DNA of 64,000 nucleotides, from contig NZ_CP175511.1 of NCBI RefSeq assembly GCF_046058945.1, positions 248,001 through 312,000 on the forward strand. Direction: 5' to 3'. The notes beneath the pieces are model-generated. The model was not told where the DNA came from and ran no database searches. It saw nothing but the letters and a program-made list of their open reading frames with translations. Positions 43,513-57,093 of this stretch are shown here, piece by piece. Positions within the stretch are counted from its first letter, which is position 1; each line of letters starts with the position of its first letter. Made by a program: the position numbers and the translations under genes. Source of the DNA: Brochothrix campestris. GTDB taxonomy: Bacteria > Bacillota > Bacilli > Lactobacillales > Listeriaceae.

Positions 43513-44721
43513 TTAATGCAGTTCGATTTTACGCTTGCGATCAGATCGCATACTCATCTGTAATAAGCAATAGGTGAGCAGGAACATGAACGCTGTAAAG
43601 ATAAACACGAATGAAATACTAAAGAGACTTGCGAGTTCACCGCCAATGACAGGACCGATGACGTTGCCTAAAAAACGGGCACTTTGATTGTAACCAAGCA
43701 CCTCGCCTTGGATTGAAATGGGTGAGGCGAGCCGAATGTATGCCGTTGTTAATGGGATTAAGCCACCGATGACAATCCCGAATAAAAAGCGTAAGAAAAT
43801 AAATAAGGTCATCGAATTGATAAAGGCCATTGGAATAATGGCGATGGCGGAGCCAATTAACAGATAGCCGATAATTTTTTCGTATCCGTGATGGTCACCT
43901 AAAATACCCCAACGACGTGTCATAATCAAATTCCCAAAGCCGGTTGCTGAGAATGCTAGCCCTGATAACAGTGCGATGTTGTTCGTGTGCGGTACGAGCT
44001 CTTTAACATAGAGCGAGAGCAGTGGCTGTAAACTGAAGTTGGCAATTTGGACGAGACTGGTTGCAATCATCATCATCGTTAAAACACGAATATGTAAGAT
44101 GTAAGCAATCGTATTTGGTACTTTTTCGTTTTTTGTTGTATTGGTGGTGTGTGTAACAGTATCTTTTAAGACAAAGGTAACAAGGAGCGCTACGATGAAT
44201 AAGGCGATACTTGAAAGGTAGAAGGTTTGTTTGAAACCAAAGACATCAGCTAAATAGCCGCCAATCAATGGACCAAACAGCATCCCCGTCACACTGCCGA
44301 GCTGTAAGGTTCCTAACACGCGACCGGACTCCTTTTTAGGTGTTTGCCGCGCGATAAAGGCATTGGAAACACCGACAAAACCAGTTACGATACCCATGAA
44401 AATTCGCAAGAAGAACAGATGAGATACGCTGCTGACCTCTCCCATTAAATAGAGCGAGAGCGCCATTCCGACTGAGGTGAAGATGAGAATTGGTTTAAAG
44501 CCATGGCGGTCACCGATTTTCCCCCATAAGGGTGAAACGAGAAAGGCTGCTAAAAAGGTAACGCCGAAAATATAACCTGACCATCGCTGGATATGATCTT
44601 GGGAATAGTTGCCAAAAGTGGCGATGTACAATGAAAGGAACGGCATAATCATTGTCATGCTGATGGAAACTAAAAAGTTGGCGGCCATTAAAAGATAGAG
44701 GTTTTTCTTTAGTTGAGACAT
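43513..44721 (-). CDS. MFS multidrug efflux transporter
   Basis: A 402-residue, 12-helix major facilitator of the DHA1 drug:H+ antiporter kind. Loop 2-3 motif A appears as 'SPLWGKIGDRHGFKPILI', and motif C-like 'LFGPLIGGYLADVFG' lies in helix 5. It resembles the NorA/PmrA-type multidrug pumps. AAAGGACG precedes the ATG. The substrate is not predictable from sequence. Confidence 0.9.
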   Translation of the reverse strand: MSQLKKNLYLLMAANFLVSISMTMIMPFLSLYIATFGNYSQDHIQRWSGYIFGVTFLAAFLVSPLWGKIGDRHGFKPILIFTSVGMALSLYLMGEVSSVSHLFFLRIFMGIVTGFVGVSNAFIARQTPKKESGRVLGTLQLGSVTGMLFGPLIGGYLADVFGFKQTFYLSSIALFIVALLVTFVLKDTVTHTTNTTKNEKVPNTIAYILHIRVLTMMMIATSLVQIANFSLQPLLSLYVKELVPHTNNIALLSGLAFSATGFGNLIMTRRWGILGDHHGYEKIIGYLLIGSAIAIIPMAFINSMTLFIFLRFLFGIVIGGLIPLTTAYIRLASPISIQGEVLGYNQSARFLGNVIGPVIGGELASLFSISFVFIFTAFMFLLTYCLLQMSMRSDRKRKIELH

Positions 44722-44841
44722 AGAGACACGTCCTTTCGATTCAGTCTGTAGCGAAACAAAGTTGCATTTGAATTTTTAGTTTGGTTATCAGTAGATTCAA
44801 TGTTAAAATAAGGTGAAATAAATTATAAAGGAGATTGAATT

Positions 44842-45432
44842 ATGTCATTCCCACAATTAACCAAAGAAGTACAAGCAAATGAACGTCTTGTTGCGTTTGA
44901 AACAACAATGGGTACAATCGAAATCAAGTTATTCCCAGAGGAAGCACCTAAAACAGTTGAAAACTTTATTACACATGTTGAAAATGGCTACTACAATGGT
45001 CTATTCTTCCACCGTGTTATTAAAGATTTCATGTTACAAGGTGGCGATCCAACCGGTACTGGTATGGGTGGCGAAAGTATTTGGGGCAAATCATTTGCTG
45101 ATGAATTTTCGCGCAACTTATTCAACTTCCGTGGTGCGTTATCGATGGCGAATGCTGGACCGAACACAAACGGCAGCCAATTCTTCATCGTGCAAGCAAG
45201 TGAAGTGCCAAAAAACATGACACGCCAAATGAAAGATGCTGACTTCCCAGAAGAAGTTGTCAATGCGTATAAAGAAAACGGTGGAACACCATGGTTGGAT
45301 TACCGTCATACTGTATTCGGTCAAGTTGTTGAAGGCATGGATATCGTTGATGCGATTGCAGATGTGAAAAAAGGCGTGCAAGATCGTCCGGTTGAAGATG
45401 TTGTGATTAACAAAATTACGATTCTTAAATAA
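44842..45432 (+). CDS. Peptidyl-prolyl cis-trans isomerase, cyclophilin type
   Basis: A 196-residue cytosolic cyclophilin without a signal peptide. Active-site segments are 'FHRVIKDFMLQGGDP', 'ANAGPNTNGSQFFI' and 'HTVFGQVVEGMDIVD'. It speeds proline isomerisation in protein folding. A 25-residue insert ('MTRQMKDADFPEEVVNAYKE') lies before the last strand, as in other Lactobacillales homologues. AAAGGAGA precedes the ATG. Confidence 0.95.
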   Translation: MSFPQLTKEVQANERLVAFETTMGTIEIKLFPEEAPKTVENFITHVENGYYNGLFFHRVIKDFMLQGGDPTGTGMGGESIWGKSFADEFSRNLFNFRGALSMANAGPNTNGSQFFIVQASEVPKNMTRQMKDADFPEEVVNAYKENGGTPWLDYRHTVFGQVVEGMDIVDAIADVKKGVQDRPVEDVVINKITILK

Positions 45433-45445
45433 GCTATTAATAAAG

Positions 45446-45482
45446 TGTTACCCTCTAATAGATAGAGGGTAACACTTTTTTT
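45446..45482. terminator. Terminator after the cyclophilin gene
   Basis: GTGTTACCCTCTA pairs with TAGAGGGTAACAC around ATAGA, then T7. It is shared with the convergent aminotransferase gene. Confidence 0.9.
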
Positions 45483-46644
45483 ATGTCATTAAGTTTGTAA
45501 AGGCGGCAACGATACGATTGATGCCTTCATTGACTAAGGTTTCAGTTGTTGCAACGTTGATACGAATGAAGCCGCGTCCTTCTTCGCCGTAGACTGATCC
45601 GAGTGTGATGCCGACACCTTGCTCGATTAGTTCGCTCATTAAGGTGTTTTCACTAATACCGGTTTGACGGTAATCAATCCAGAGCAAATAGGAGGCATCG
45701 ATAGGTGTTACTTCTATTAAAGGTAATTGACTGAGTTGCTTATGAGCAGTATCAATGTTTTTTTTGAGTTGGACGAGTAATTCTGTCAACCAGTCTCCGC
45801 CTGTTTCATAGGCCGCTTGTAAGGCTGTAGCGCCGAAGATATTAAGGTCAGGATAGGCTCGTTCGGCCCGGATTGCTACGATACGCTCGCGTAACTGAGC
45901 ATTATCACTAATTAAATAGGCCGCTTGTAAACCTGCGAGGTTAAATGTTTTAGAGGGTGCCATTAAGGTGACAATCGTCGCCTGTGTTGTGTTGAGGGCG
46001 GCGATTGGTACGTGTGATTCAAAGGCTAAATCGGAATGAATTTCATCAGAAATAATTGCGACATTGTATTGTGCGCATAACATAATAATCTGTGACAGTT
46101 CTGCTTGAGACCAGACACGACCAGATGGATTATGAGGTGAACAAAATAAGAAAGCAGTTGTCAAAGGATCAGCTAAACGCTGTTCAAATGTATCAAAGTC
46201 AAAATAATAGCGGTGATCTTGATAATGCAACGGCGCAAAGACGACGTTACGTCCTATCCGTGGAGGGACTTCGAAAAATGGGTTATAGACAGGAGGGCAC
46301 ATTAAGACATTTTCACCCGGCTGCGTTAAGGCTTCAAGCGCTACTGAAATACTCGCCACGACATTATGATTATAAATAATCATCTCAGGCTCAATCTGCC
46401 AATTATACTTGCGGTGCAACCAATTGCAAATGGCAGTATTAGCTACGTCTGGTACGAAATTATAGCCGTAAATATTATGGTTAACAACTTTTTGTAAAGC
46501 GAGTGTTACACCCGCTGGTGGATGGAAATCCATATCAGCAATCCACATCGGTAAAACCGCCTTGCCAAAGACGGTGGGTGCGTTATCCCATTTAAGACAG
46601 TTCGTTTGTTGGCGTCTGTTTACTTCGTTAAAGTTAGTTGTCAT
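45481..46644 (-). CDS. MalY/PatB family PLP-dependent aminotransferase (C-S lyase)
   Basis: A 387-residue fold-type I PLP enzyme. The N-terminal signature 'LPMWIADMDFHPP' marks the MalY/PatB group, the PLP lysine lies in 'MAPSKTFNLAGLQ', and the aspartate in 'AIISDEIHSDLAF' binds the cofactor. Members cleave cystathionine or other cysteine S-conjugates to pyruvate, ammonia and a thiol; some act as aminotransferases or regulators. ACGGAGAGG precedes the ATG. Confidence 0.92.
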   Translation of the reverse strand: MTTNFNEVNRRQQTNCLKWDNAPTVFGKAVLPMWIADMDFHPPAGVTLALQKVVNHNIYGYNFVPDVANTAICNWLHRKYNWQIEPEMIIYNHNVVASISVALEALTQPGENVLMCPPVYNPFFEVPPRIGRNVVFAPLHYQDHRYYFDFDTFEQRLADPLTTAFLFCSPHNPSGRVWSQAELSQIIMLCAQYNVAIISDEIHSDLAFESHVPIAALNTTQATIVTLMAPSKTFNLAGLQAAYLISDNAQLRERIVAIRAERAYPDLNIFGATALQAAYETGGDWLTELLVQLKKNIDTAHKQLSQLPLIEVTPIDASYLLWIDYRQTGISENTLMSELIEQGVGITLGSVYGEEGRGFIRINVATTETLVNEGINRIVAAFTNLMT

Positions 46645-46831
46645 CGTGTCACCTCTCCGTATGTTAGTTTAACTACCGTTATTGTACCTCAATTTGAAGG
46701 GATATAAAAATGTTAACGAGCTTTCGCAAGTGAAATAAAGTCGCTAAAATGGACAGTTATGAGCTGATAAAGCGACAATAAAAATGCTATAATTAATAAT
46801 TGAAGAGACAACGTTAGAAAGAAGGGTACGT

Positions 46832-47173
46832 ATGGTCAAATATAAGATAGGTGATATTGTCGAAGGGACCGTCGATGGCATTCAAAAATATGGTGCTTTT
46901 ATCAAACTTTCAGAAGAGACACAAGGCTTGATACATATATCTGAGGTGACCCATGGTTTCGTGAAAGATATTAATGATTACTTGCATGTCGGACAAACGC
47001 TTAAAGTTAAAATTGTAAGCGTTGACGAAGGAAAGAAGCGGATGAGCTTATCATTGCGTGCAATGGAAGATAGTGAAAATAGCGAAGTCGGTGAAGCGGG
47101 ATTTGACCCGTTACGCAAACAAATGCCGATTTGGATTGAGACATTCAAAGGCACAGGTGAAATTAGTGATTAG
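46832..47173 (+). CDS. S1 domain RNA-binding protein (general stress protein 13 / CvfD type)
   Basis: A 113-residue protein with one S1 domain at residues 1-75 ('GDIVEGTVDGIQKYGAFIKL', 'GLIHISEVTHGFV', 'DEGKKRMSLSLRA') and a short acidic tail. Homologues (YugI, CvfD) associate with the ribosome and affect stress tolerance. AGAAAGAAGGG precedes the ATG. It lies just before pgi, as in related genomes. Confidence 0.92.
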   Translation: MVKYKIGDIVEGTVDGIQKYGAFIKLSEETQGLIHISEVTHGFVKDINDYLHVGQTLKVKIVSVDEGKKRMSLSLRAMEDSENSEVGEAGFDPLRKQMPIWIETFKGTGEISD

Positions 47174-47334
47174 AAAGCTCCTTTCTCTGGTTGTTGACTT
47201 CGAATGATTCAGTTGTGAACATTGTGGTGCGTTAGTTGTCCATTAAATGAAGTATTGCGTTATGTTTATATTGAAAAAACAGGTTGATTAGTATAAAGTT
47301 AGGGTGTTAATAAAAAATTACTGGGGGTTTCGAA

Positions 47335-48687
47335 ATGACTCATATTAAATTTGATTATTCGAACGCGTTGGCATTTTTCGGTCAACATGAAATGGATTAC
47401 TTACAAAGTGCTGTAACTGCAGCTCATAATGATTTGCACAACGGCACTGGTGTCGGAAACGACGCGTTAGGTTGGATCGATTTGCCAACAAATTATGATA
47501 AAGAAGAATACGCTCGTATTCAAGCCGCTAGTAAAAAAATTCAAGGCGATTCAGAAGTATTAATCGTTGTCGGTATCGGTGGTTCATACTTAGGCGCTCG
47601 TGCAGCAATCGAATTCATCAAGAGTTCATTTAATAACGTGGATAGCAAAGCTGTTCGTAAAGCACCACAAGTTTTCTTTGCTGGTAACAGTATTAGCTCA
47701 ACTTACTTACATGATTTAGTGGAGTTTGTTAAAGACAAAGATTTCTCTGTTAACATTATTTCTAAATCAGGAACAACGACAGAACCTGCCTTAGCTTTCC
47801 GTATCTTAAAAGGTCTTTTGATCGAGAAATATGGTAAAGAAGAAGCTAAATCACGTATTTATGCAACAACCGATAAAGCTAAAGGTGCTTTGAAAACAGA
47901 AGCGGATAACGAAGGATACGAAACGTTTGTCGTACCAGATGACATCGGTGGACGTTTTTCAGTCTTAACTGCTGTCGGTCTATTACCAATTGCAGCGGCA
48001 GGTATCGATACAGACGCTATTATGGCGGGTGCTCGTCAAGCAAGCGAAGATTTACGTAGCCCGAACATCTCGGAAAACATCGCTTATCAATATGCTGTTG
48101 CGCGCAATGTGTTATACAGTAAAGGTAAAACAGTTGAGATGTTAATTAACTATGAACCAAGCTTGCAGTACTTTAACGAATGGTGGAAACAACTATTCGG
48201 TGAAAGTGAAGGTAAGGATCAAAAAGGAATTTATCCATCATCAGCGAACTACTCTACAGATTTACATTCATTAGGTCAATACGTTCAAGAAGGTCGTCGT
48301 ATTCTAATGGAAACAGTTGTCAAAGTAGCGGAACCACGTTTTGATATTGATATTCCATCAGATGAAAAAAATCTTGATGGTTTGAACTTCCTTGCCGGTA
48401 AAACAGTTGATTATGTTAATGAAAAAGCATTCCAAGGAACGTTATTAGCGCATACTGATGGTGAAGTGCCCAACTTTGTTGTCGAAATCCCTAAATTAGA
48501 TGAGTTTTCATTAGGTTACCTCATTTACTTCTTCGAAAAAGCGGTAGGCCTTTCAGGTTACTTGTTAGGTGTTAACCCATTCGATCAACCAGGGGTTGAA
48601 GCATACAAGAAAAACATGTTTGCTTTATTGGGTAAACCAGGTTTTGAAACAGAAAAAGCGGAATTAGAAGCACGTTTAGATAAATAA
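47335..48687 (+). CDS. pgi: Glucose-6-phosphate isomerase
   Basis: A 450-residue enzyme that interconverts glucose-6- and fructose-6-phosphate. Motifs: 'VGIGGSYLGARAAIEF' for phosphate binding, 'SKSGTTTEPALAFR', the conserved 'GGRFSVLTAVGLLPIA', and a C-terminal catalytic region near 'GVEAYKKNMFALLGKP'. The ribosome site is GGGGGT, a slightly unusual form. The strong codon bias agrees with high expression. Confidence 0.97.
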   Translation: MTHIKFDYSNALAFFGQHEMDYLQSAVTAAHNDLHNGTGVGNDALGWIDLPTNYDKEEYARIQAASKKIQGDSEVLIVVGIGGSYLGARAAIEFIKSSFNNVDSKAVRKAPQVFFAGNSISSTYLHDLVEFVKDKDFSVNIISKSGTTTEPALAFRILKGLLIEKYGKEEAKSRIYATTDKAKGALKTEADNEGYETFVVPDDIGGRFSVLTAVGLLPIAAAGIDTDAIMAGARQASEDLRSPNISENIAYQYAVARNVLYSKGKTVEMLINYEPSLQYFNEWWKQLFGESEGKDQKGIYPSSANYSTDLHSLGQYVQEGRRILMETVVKVAEPRFDIDIPSDEKNLDGLNFLAGKTVDYVNEKAFQGTLLAHTDGEVPNFVVEIPKLDEFSLGYLIYFFEKAVGLSGYLLGVNPFDQPGVEAYKKNMFALLGKPGFETEKAELEARLDK

Positions 48688-48871
48688 AAGCAGTACTAAT
48701 AAAGGTGTGTAGCGCTTCAAAGCCTACCACCTTTATTTTTTTTGAAAAAAACTATTGCCAAATGATGGTGCTGTCATATATACTAAGTAAACAGTTTACA
48801 AACGAAAACAATAAGGTTTCGAGAGTGGAAAAAGTTTCTCGTAAGAAACAGTTTTTTTAAAAGGAAAATTG

Positions 48872-48900
48872 TTGACATATCATTTTGTAACTGTTATGAT
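48872..48900 (+). promoter_or_regulatory. rRNA operon promoter P1
   Basis: TTGACA (48872-48877), 17 bases, TATGAT (48895-48900). Confidence 0.85.
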
Positions 48901-48966
48901 AATACATGTTGAGTGAGAGGCGCTGATATAAAGCGTTTTGATTAAAAAAACATTTTCAAAAAGATG

Positions 48967-48995
48967 TTGACAACAAACACAACACATGATAATAT
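48967..48995 (+). promoter_or_regulatory. rRNA operon promoter P2
   Basis: TTGACA (48967-48972), 17 bases, TAATAT (48990-48995); GATAAT at 48988 is an overlapping alternative -10. Confidence 0.8.
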
Positions 48996-49171
48996 TAAGA
49001 AGTTGTCAGCGAGAGCCGATAACGATTGACCTTTGAAAACTGAACGAACAAAAAAGATGTTATATGCTTAAACTCTTAGGAGTTTAACCAATTAATTTCG
49101 TAACGACAACAAGTAATAAATTTTTAGCTAGCGAACTAGTTAAGGATCATTTGACGGTTTAAACACCGTTA

Positions 49172-50728
<1,557 letters not shown>

Positions 50729-50821
50729 AATAGGAACACACCTTCGGGTGTGATAAGTTACATTAATTGTTGTATGACATCTGTTTGTTCGTTTAGTTTT
50801 GAGAAGTCAATCTTCTCCAAA

Positions 50822-50898
<77 letters not shown>

Positions 50899-50922
50899 TT
50901 TTAAATTGAATACCCTTATAAA

Positions 50923-50998
50923 GGGGCCTTAGCTCAGCTGGGAGAGCGCCTGCCTTGCACGCAGGAGGTCAGCGGTTCGATCCCGCTAGGCTCCACCA
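50923..50998 (+). tRNA. tRNA-Ala (anticodon TGC)
   Basis: In the 16S-23S spacer. Acceptor GGGGCCT pairs with AGGCTCC (with a G-T pair); anticodon loop CTTGCAC; CCA encoded. Confidence 0.96.
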
Positions 50999-51204
50999 TT
51001 ATTTTTTTGTTCTTTGAAAACTGAATACTAATTGATATGAAATAGAAAGACCAAGTAACAACCGAGACTCATTTTAGGTGATTTATAATCATCAGGTCGT
51101 ATCGCACGACCAACCAGACATATGTTCATTATGTCGAACTAAAAGCCGTAAGGTGATTAGTAAAGAGGCGTTAGTAGTTGTTTAACAACGAACACAAATC
51201 TGAA

Positions 51205-54132
<2,928 letters not shown>

Positions 54133-54258
54133 TTATTAAGTTTTAAAAGCGAAAATGACGATGGGTTGTTACCTTTCGAAAAAACATCAATTAGTATTCA
54201 GTTTTGAGAGTGCAAACTTTCATTGATAATTTCATAATTATCCAGACATATTTATCTG

Positions 54259-54374
<116 letters not shown>

Positions 54375-54379
54375 ATTTA

Positions 54380-54452
54380 TCCGCAATAGCTCAGTTGGTA
54401 GAGCACACGACTGTTAATCGTGTTGTCGTAGGTTCGAGCCCTACTTGCGGAG
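54380..54452 (+). tRNA. tRNA-Asn (anticodon GTT)
   Basis: Acceptor TCCGCAA/TTGCGGA; loop CTGTTAA. First of 14 tRNAs after the 5S gene. Confidence 0.95.
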
Positions 54453-54458
54453 TAATAT

Positions 54459-54547
54459 GGGGAGTTGTCCGAGTGGCTGAAGGAGCACGGTTGGAAACCG
54501 TGTAGGCAGTGTAAACTGTCTCAAGGGTTCAAATCCCTTACTCTCCG
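54459..54547 (+). tRNA. tRNA-Ser (anticodon GGA)
   Basis: Acceptor GGGGAGT pairs with ACTCTCC (one G-T); loop TTGGAAA; long variable arm as expected for serine. Confidence 0.94.
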
Positions 54548-54577
54548 TAGTGAATCTGTTTAAAAATTGTGTCTTAA

Positions 54578-54649
54578 GGCCCGTTGGTCAAGCGGTTAAG
54601 ACACCGCCCTTTCACGGCGGTATCACGGGTTCGAATCCCGTACGGGTCA
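54578..54649 (+). tRNA. tRNA-Glu (anticodon TTC)
   Basis: Acceptor GGCCCGT/ACGGGTC with one G-T pair; loop CTTTCAC. Confidence 0.95.
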
Positions 54650-54685
54650 TAACTTATCTTCGATAAGTTGCAAGTTTAGTAAGTT

Positions 54686-54761
54686 GGGGGTTTAGCTCAG
54701 CTGGGAGAGCATCTGCCTTACAAGCAGAGGGTCGGCGGTTCGAGCCCGTCAACCCCCACCA
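54686..54761 (+). tRNA. tRNA-Val (anticodon TAC)
   Basis: Acceptor GGGGGTT/AACCCCC; loop CTTACAA; CCA encoded. Confidence 0.95.
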
Positions 54762-54777
54762 TTTTTATTATTATTAT

Positions 54778-54851
<74 letters not shown>

Positions 54852-54877
54852 TTGCAAGCAATTGCAAACAAGTTTTT

Positions 54878-54951
54878 GGTCTGGTAGTTCAGCTGGTTAG
54901 AATGCCTGCCTGTCACGCAGGAGGTCGCGGGTTCGAGTCCCGTCCAGACCG
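54878..54951 (+). tRNA. tRNA-Asp (anticodon GTC)
   Basis: Acceptor GGTCTGG/CCAGACC; loop CTGTCAC. Confidence 0.95.
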
Positions 54952-54961
54952 TTAGTTTTAT

Positions 54962-55034
54962 GGCTCAGTAGCTCAGTTGGTAGAGCAACGGATTGAAGCT
55001 CCGTGTGTCGGCAGTTCGACTCTGTCCTGAGCCA
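54962..55034 (+). tRNA. tRNA-Phe (anticodon GAA)
   Basis: Acceptor GGCTCAG/CTGAGCC; anticodon stem ACGGA/TCCGT encloses TTGAAGC. Confidence 0.95.
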
Positions 55035-55049
55035 TTGCAACATCTATAT

Positions 55050-55133
55050 GGAGGAGTAGCGAAGTGGCTAAACGCGACGGACTGTAAATCCGTTCCTTAG
55101 GGTTCAGTGGTTCGAATCCACTCTCCTCCACCA
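55050..55133 (+). tRNA. tRNA-Tyr (anticodon GTA)
   Basis: Acceptor GGAGGAG/CTCCTCC; loop CTGTAAA; long variable arm; CCA encoded. Confidence 0.95.
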
Positions 55134-55138
55134 TTTTT

Positions 55139-55212
55139 AGGGACATAGTTTAACGGTAGAATAGAGGTCTCCAACACCTTTGATGTGGGTTCGATTCCTA
55201 CTGTCCCTGCCA
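55139..55212 (+). tRNA. tRNA-Trp (anticodon CCA)
   Basis: Acceptor AGGGACA/TGTCCCT; loop CTCCAAC; discriminator G and encoded CCA. Confidence 0.95.
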
Positions 55213-55241
55213 TTTTTTTGATGTTTAAATATATTTATTAT

Positions 55242-55316
55242 GGCGGTTGTGGTGAAGTGGTTAACACACCTGATTGTGGTTCAGGCATGCGTGGGTTCGA
55301 TCCCCATCATCCGCCT
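55242..55316 (+). tRNA. tRNA-His (anticodon GTG)
   Basis: Acceptor GGCGGT/CCGCC region; anticodon stem CCTGA/TCAGG encloses TTGTGGT. One mismatch lies low in the acceptor stem. The 5' end may include one more base for the G-1 position. Confidence 0.92.
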
Positions 55317-55337
55317 TTATTAATTTATATATATCCT

Positions 55338-55409
55338 TGGGGTGTAGCCAAGCGGTAAGGCAATGGATTTTGATTCCATCATGCGTAGGTTCGATCCCTG
55401 CCACCCCAG
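55338..55409 (+). tRNA. tRNA-Gln (anticodon TTG)
   Basis: Acceptor TGGGGTG/CACCCCA; anticodon stem ATGGA/TCCAT encloses TTTTGAT. Confidence 0.95.
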
Positions 55410-55416
55410 TTTTTTT

Positions 55417-55488
55417 GCGAAAGTAGTTCAGTGGTAGAACATCACCTTGCCAAGGTGGGGGTCGCGGGTTCGAATCCCGTCTTTCGCT
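55417..55488 (+). tRNA. tRNA-Gly (anticodon GCC)
   Basis: Acceptor GCGAAAG/CTTTCGC; loop TTGCCAA. Confidence 0.95.
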
Positions 55489-55498
55489 TTTATTATGT

Positions 55499-55569
<71 letters not shown>

Positions 55570-55585
55570 TCATTATAAAGTATAC

Positions 55586-55668
55586 GCCGGCGTGGCGGAA
55601 TGGCAGACGCGCTGGACTCAAAATCCAGTGCCCGCAAGGGCGTACGAGTTCAAGTCTCGTCGCCGGTA
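55586..55668 (+). tRNA. tRNA-Leu (anticodon CAA)
   Basis: Acceptor GCCGGCG/CGCCGGT with a terminal G-T pair; loop CTCAAAA; variable arm TGCCCGCAAGGGCGT. It is the last tRNA of the train and marks the edge of the accessory island. Confidence 0.95.
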
Positions 55669-55672
55669 TCCT

Positions 55673-55706
55673 TAGAGTATCAACGTGTATCTTACGTTGG
55701 TGCTCT
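55673..55706 (+). terminator. Terminator of the rRNA-tRNA operon
   Basis: AGAGTATCAACGT pairs with ACGTTGGTGCTCT around GTATCTT, followed by TCTTTTT. Confidence 0.85.
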
Positions 55707-55806
55707 TCTTTTTGTCTTGGTTATTTTTAGGAGAGTCTCCAATTTGAGCCATAAATGTTTCCGATATATATGGTATACTTTAATTATCTTAAGAAGAATA
55801 ATTGTG

Positions 55807-56805
55807 ATGAAGGAAGGGATAGAGTTGGAGAAAAGACTTAAAGACTTAGTTGATTTTTCTATATTGCCTAATGACCTTAGAAGAGCACTTGAAAGGTTAC
55901 CTAAAGATGGTGAACAAGCATTGATAGAAATGTATGATGAAAATTCTGAATTTCAAAAATATGCACATCCTGTAAATATTGCTAAAGACTTTCTAATTGA
56001 GGATAACACTGAATTATATCATTATACAAGCTATGATAATTTAGCTTCTATTGTTACAGGAAAAAAGTTTTGGATTAAAAGCAAATCTTATATGAATGAC
56101 CCAAAAGAATTTAGTTATACTTACGAATTAAGTGAATCCTTACTTAAAGAATTAGGAGCTAGCGATAGTGAAATAAGTGATTTCAAAAGTATAATTCAAG
56201 GCGTTAAATTTGATATATACCTGTGGTCTTTCTCTGAAAATGAAGCTTCTCAGGCTTTATGGGGCAATTATGGAAATAAAAAAGGTGTTGCGCTAAAAAT
56301 GAATACCAAGGTTTTAATGGAAGAGTTGGGTACCCATTTTTCAAATGGGAAAGATAATCTAATGGACTATACAGTAGGTAGTGCGTATGTTTTCCCTTTA
56401 AAAGTTCTATATAATCAAGAAGAACAAAAGAAAAGGCTATCTGTAGTTTTAGTTCAGTGGTTAAGATCGTCAAGGAACATGCAGTTTGACCCACCAGATA
56501 TGGAAGAAATTATGAATAATTGTCTAAAGGCTCTACTCTTATATGCAGTCATGTTAAAGAACCCTCTGTTATACCAAGAAGAAGAGGGAAGGTTTATCAT
56601 TTTAAATATTACAGATGGCAATCAAGTAGCTCCTGAATTTTATGTAGATGATGTTCCTTTTGTTTCTTGTGGATTAATGGGACGAATGCTTTCTGAAGTA
56701 ATTATTCAAACTGGTAGTGACGTTGAATATTCAGTAGTTAACTCACTTCTTTCTAGCAATGGCTTTGAAAATGTAAGGATAACTAATTCGATTTTACCTT
56801 ACTAA
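55807..56805 (+). CDS. DUF2971 domain-containing protein
   Basis: A 332-residue soluble protein (if started at ATG 55807). The DUF2971 core is visible: 'LYHYTSYDNLASIVTGKKFW' at about residue 66, 'KSYMNDPKEFSY', 'LWSFSENEASQALWGNYGNK', and 'GVALKMN'. The role is not established; such genes often occur in mobile or phage-related regions. A TTG at 55825 has a better ribosome site (AGGAAGGG) and may be the true start. The frame stays open upstream into tRNA-Leu, which is not coding. Its AT-rich codon use differs from the core genes, in line with transfer. Confidence 0.82.
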   Translation: MKEGIELEKRLKDLVDFSILPNDLRRALERLPKDGEQALIEMYDENSEFQKYAHPVNIAKDFLIEDNTELYHYTSYDNLASIVTGKKFWIKSKSYMNDPKEFSYTYELSESLLKELGASDSEISDFKSIIQGVKFDIYLWSFSENEASQALWGNYGNKKGVALKMNTKVLMEELGTHFSNGKDNLMDYTVGSAYVFPLKVLYNQEEQKKRLSVVLVQWLRSSRNMQFDPPDMEEIMNNCLKALLLYAVMLKNPLLYQEEEGRFIILNITDGNQVAPEFYVDDVPFVSCGLMGRMLSEVIIQTGSDVEYSVVNSLLSSNGFENVRITNSILPY

Positions 56806-56818
56806 TTATTTTTATAAC

Positions 56819-56873
56819 TAACCCACAATAAGCCACTCAATTCGTTAGGGAATGAGTGGCTTATTGTGGGTTA
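56819..56873. repeat. Hairpin with 21-base perfect arms
   Basis: Bases 56819-56839 are the exact reverse complement of 56853-56873, with a 13-base loop. The arm starts TAACCCACAATAAGCC. No T run follows on the + strand, so it is not a typical terminator. Confidence 0.85.
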
Positions 56874-56882
56874 TGGCTTGTG

Positions 56883-56975
56883 TTAAAAGAGGTCATTTAA
56901 CTTGTCTGACATGCTTTTCTACTTACTTGGGTAAAGATGTCCATATGTGTCGTAAGTCGTGTGAATGAAGGTATG
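56883..56975 (-). pseudogene. Remnant of a tyrosine integrase C-terminus
   Basis: Nearly identical to the 3' end of the integrase gene at 58065 (offset 1182 bases). It encodes the last 30 or so residues ('TTYDTYGHLYPSK', then a stop in place of Q, then 'KSMSDKLNDLF'), keeping the original stop codon. The rest of the gene is missing. Confidence 0.88.
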
Positions 56976-57025
56976 CATGTGTATTCACTTTACAACACTA
57001 ATATCTATTAATTCAAAATAAATCA

Positions 57026-57067
57026 TTGACACCTATTTAATAAGTGTTTATACTATAAGTGTACTTA
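57026..57067 (+). promoter_or_regulatory. Promoter and candidate MarR operator of the SRPBCC-MarR pair
   Basis: TTGACA (57026-57031), 17 bases, TATACT (57049-57054). The spacer contains the imperfect palindrome ACACCTATTTAATAAGTGT (57029-57047), and TAAGTGTACTTA (57056-57067) follows the -10 box. Both could bind the MarR protein encoded downstream. Confidence 0.65.
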
Positions 57068-57093
57068 CTATAAAAAGAGAGAAGGCTATTACA

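Larger units (their letters stand above)
48688..49171 (+). other. Upstream region of the rRNA operon
   Basis: No gene. It holds a weak hairpin after pgi (AAAGGTG/CACCTTT, 48698-48733), two rRNA promoters, and the leader with an antitermination boxA-like stretch (TGACCTTTGAAAACTGAAC at 49027-49045) that recurs in a shorter form before 23S (51009-51025). Confidence 0.7.
56806..57093. other. Gene-free stretch with hairpin, integrase relic and promoter
   Basis: Between the DUF2971 gene and the SRPBCC gene. It holds a 21-base-arm hairpin (56819-56873), the remnant of an integrase 3' end on the minus strand, and the promoter of the SRPBCC-MarR pair. Confidence 0.75.

Noticed and set aside
55600..55806. 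N-terminal extension of the DUF2971 gene
   Set aside because: The extension would translate tRNA-Leu and the terminator of the tRNA operon.
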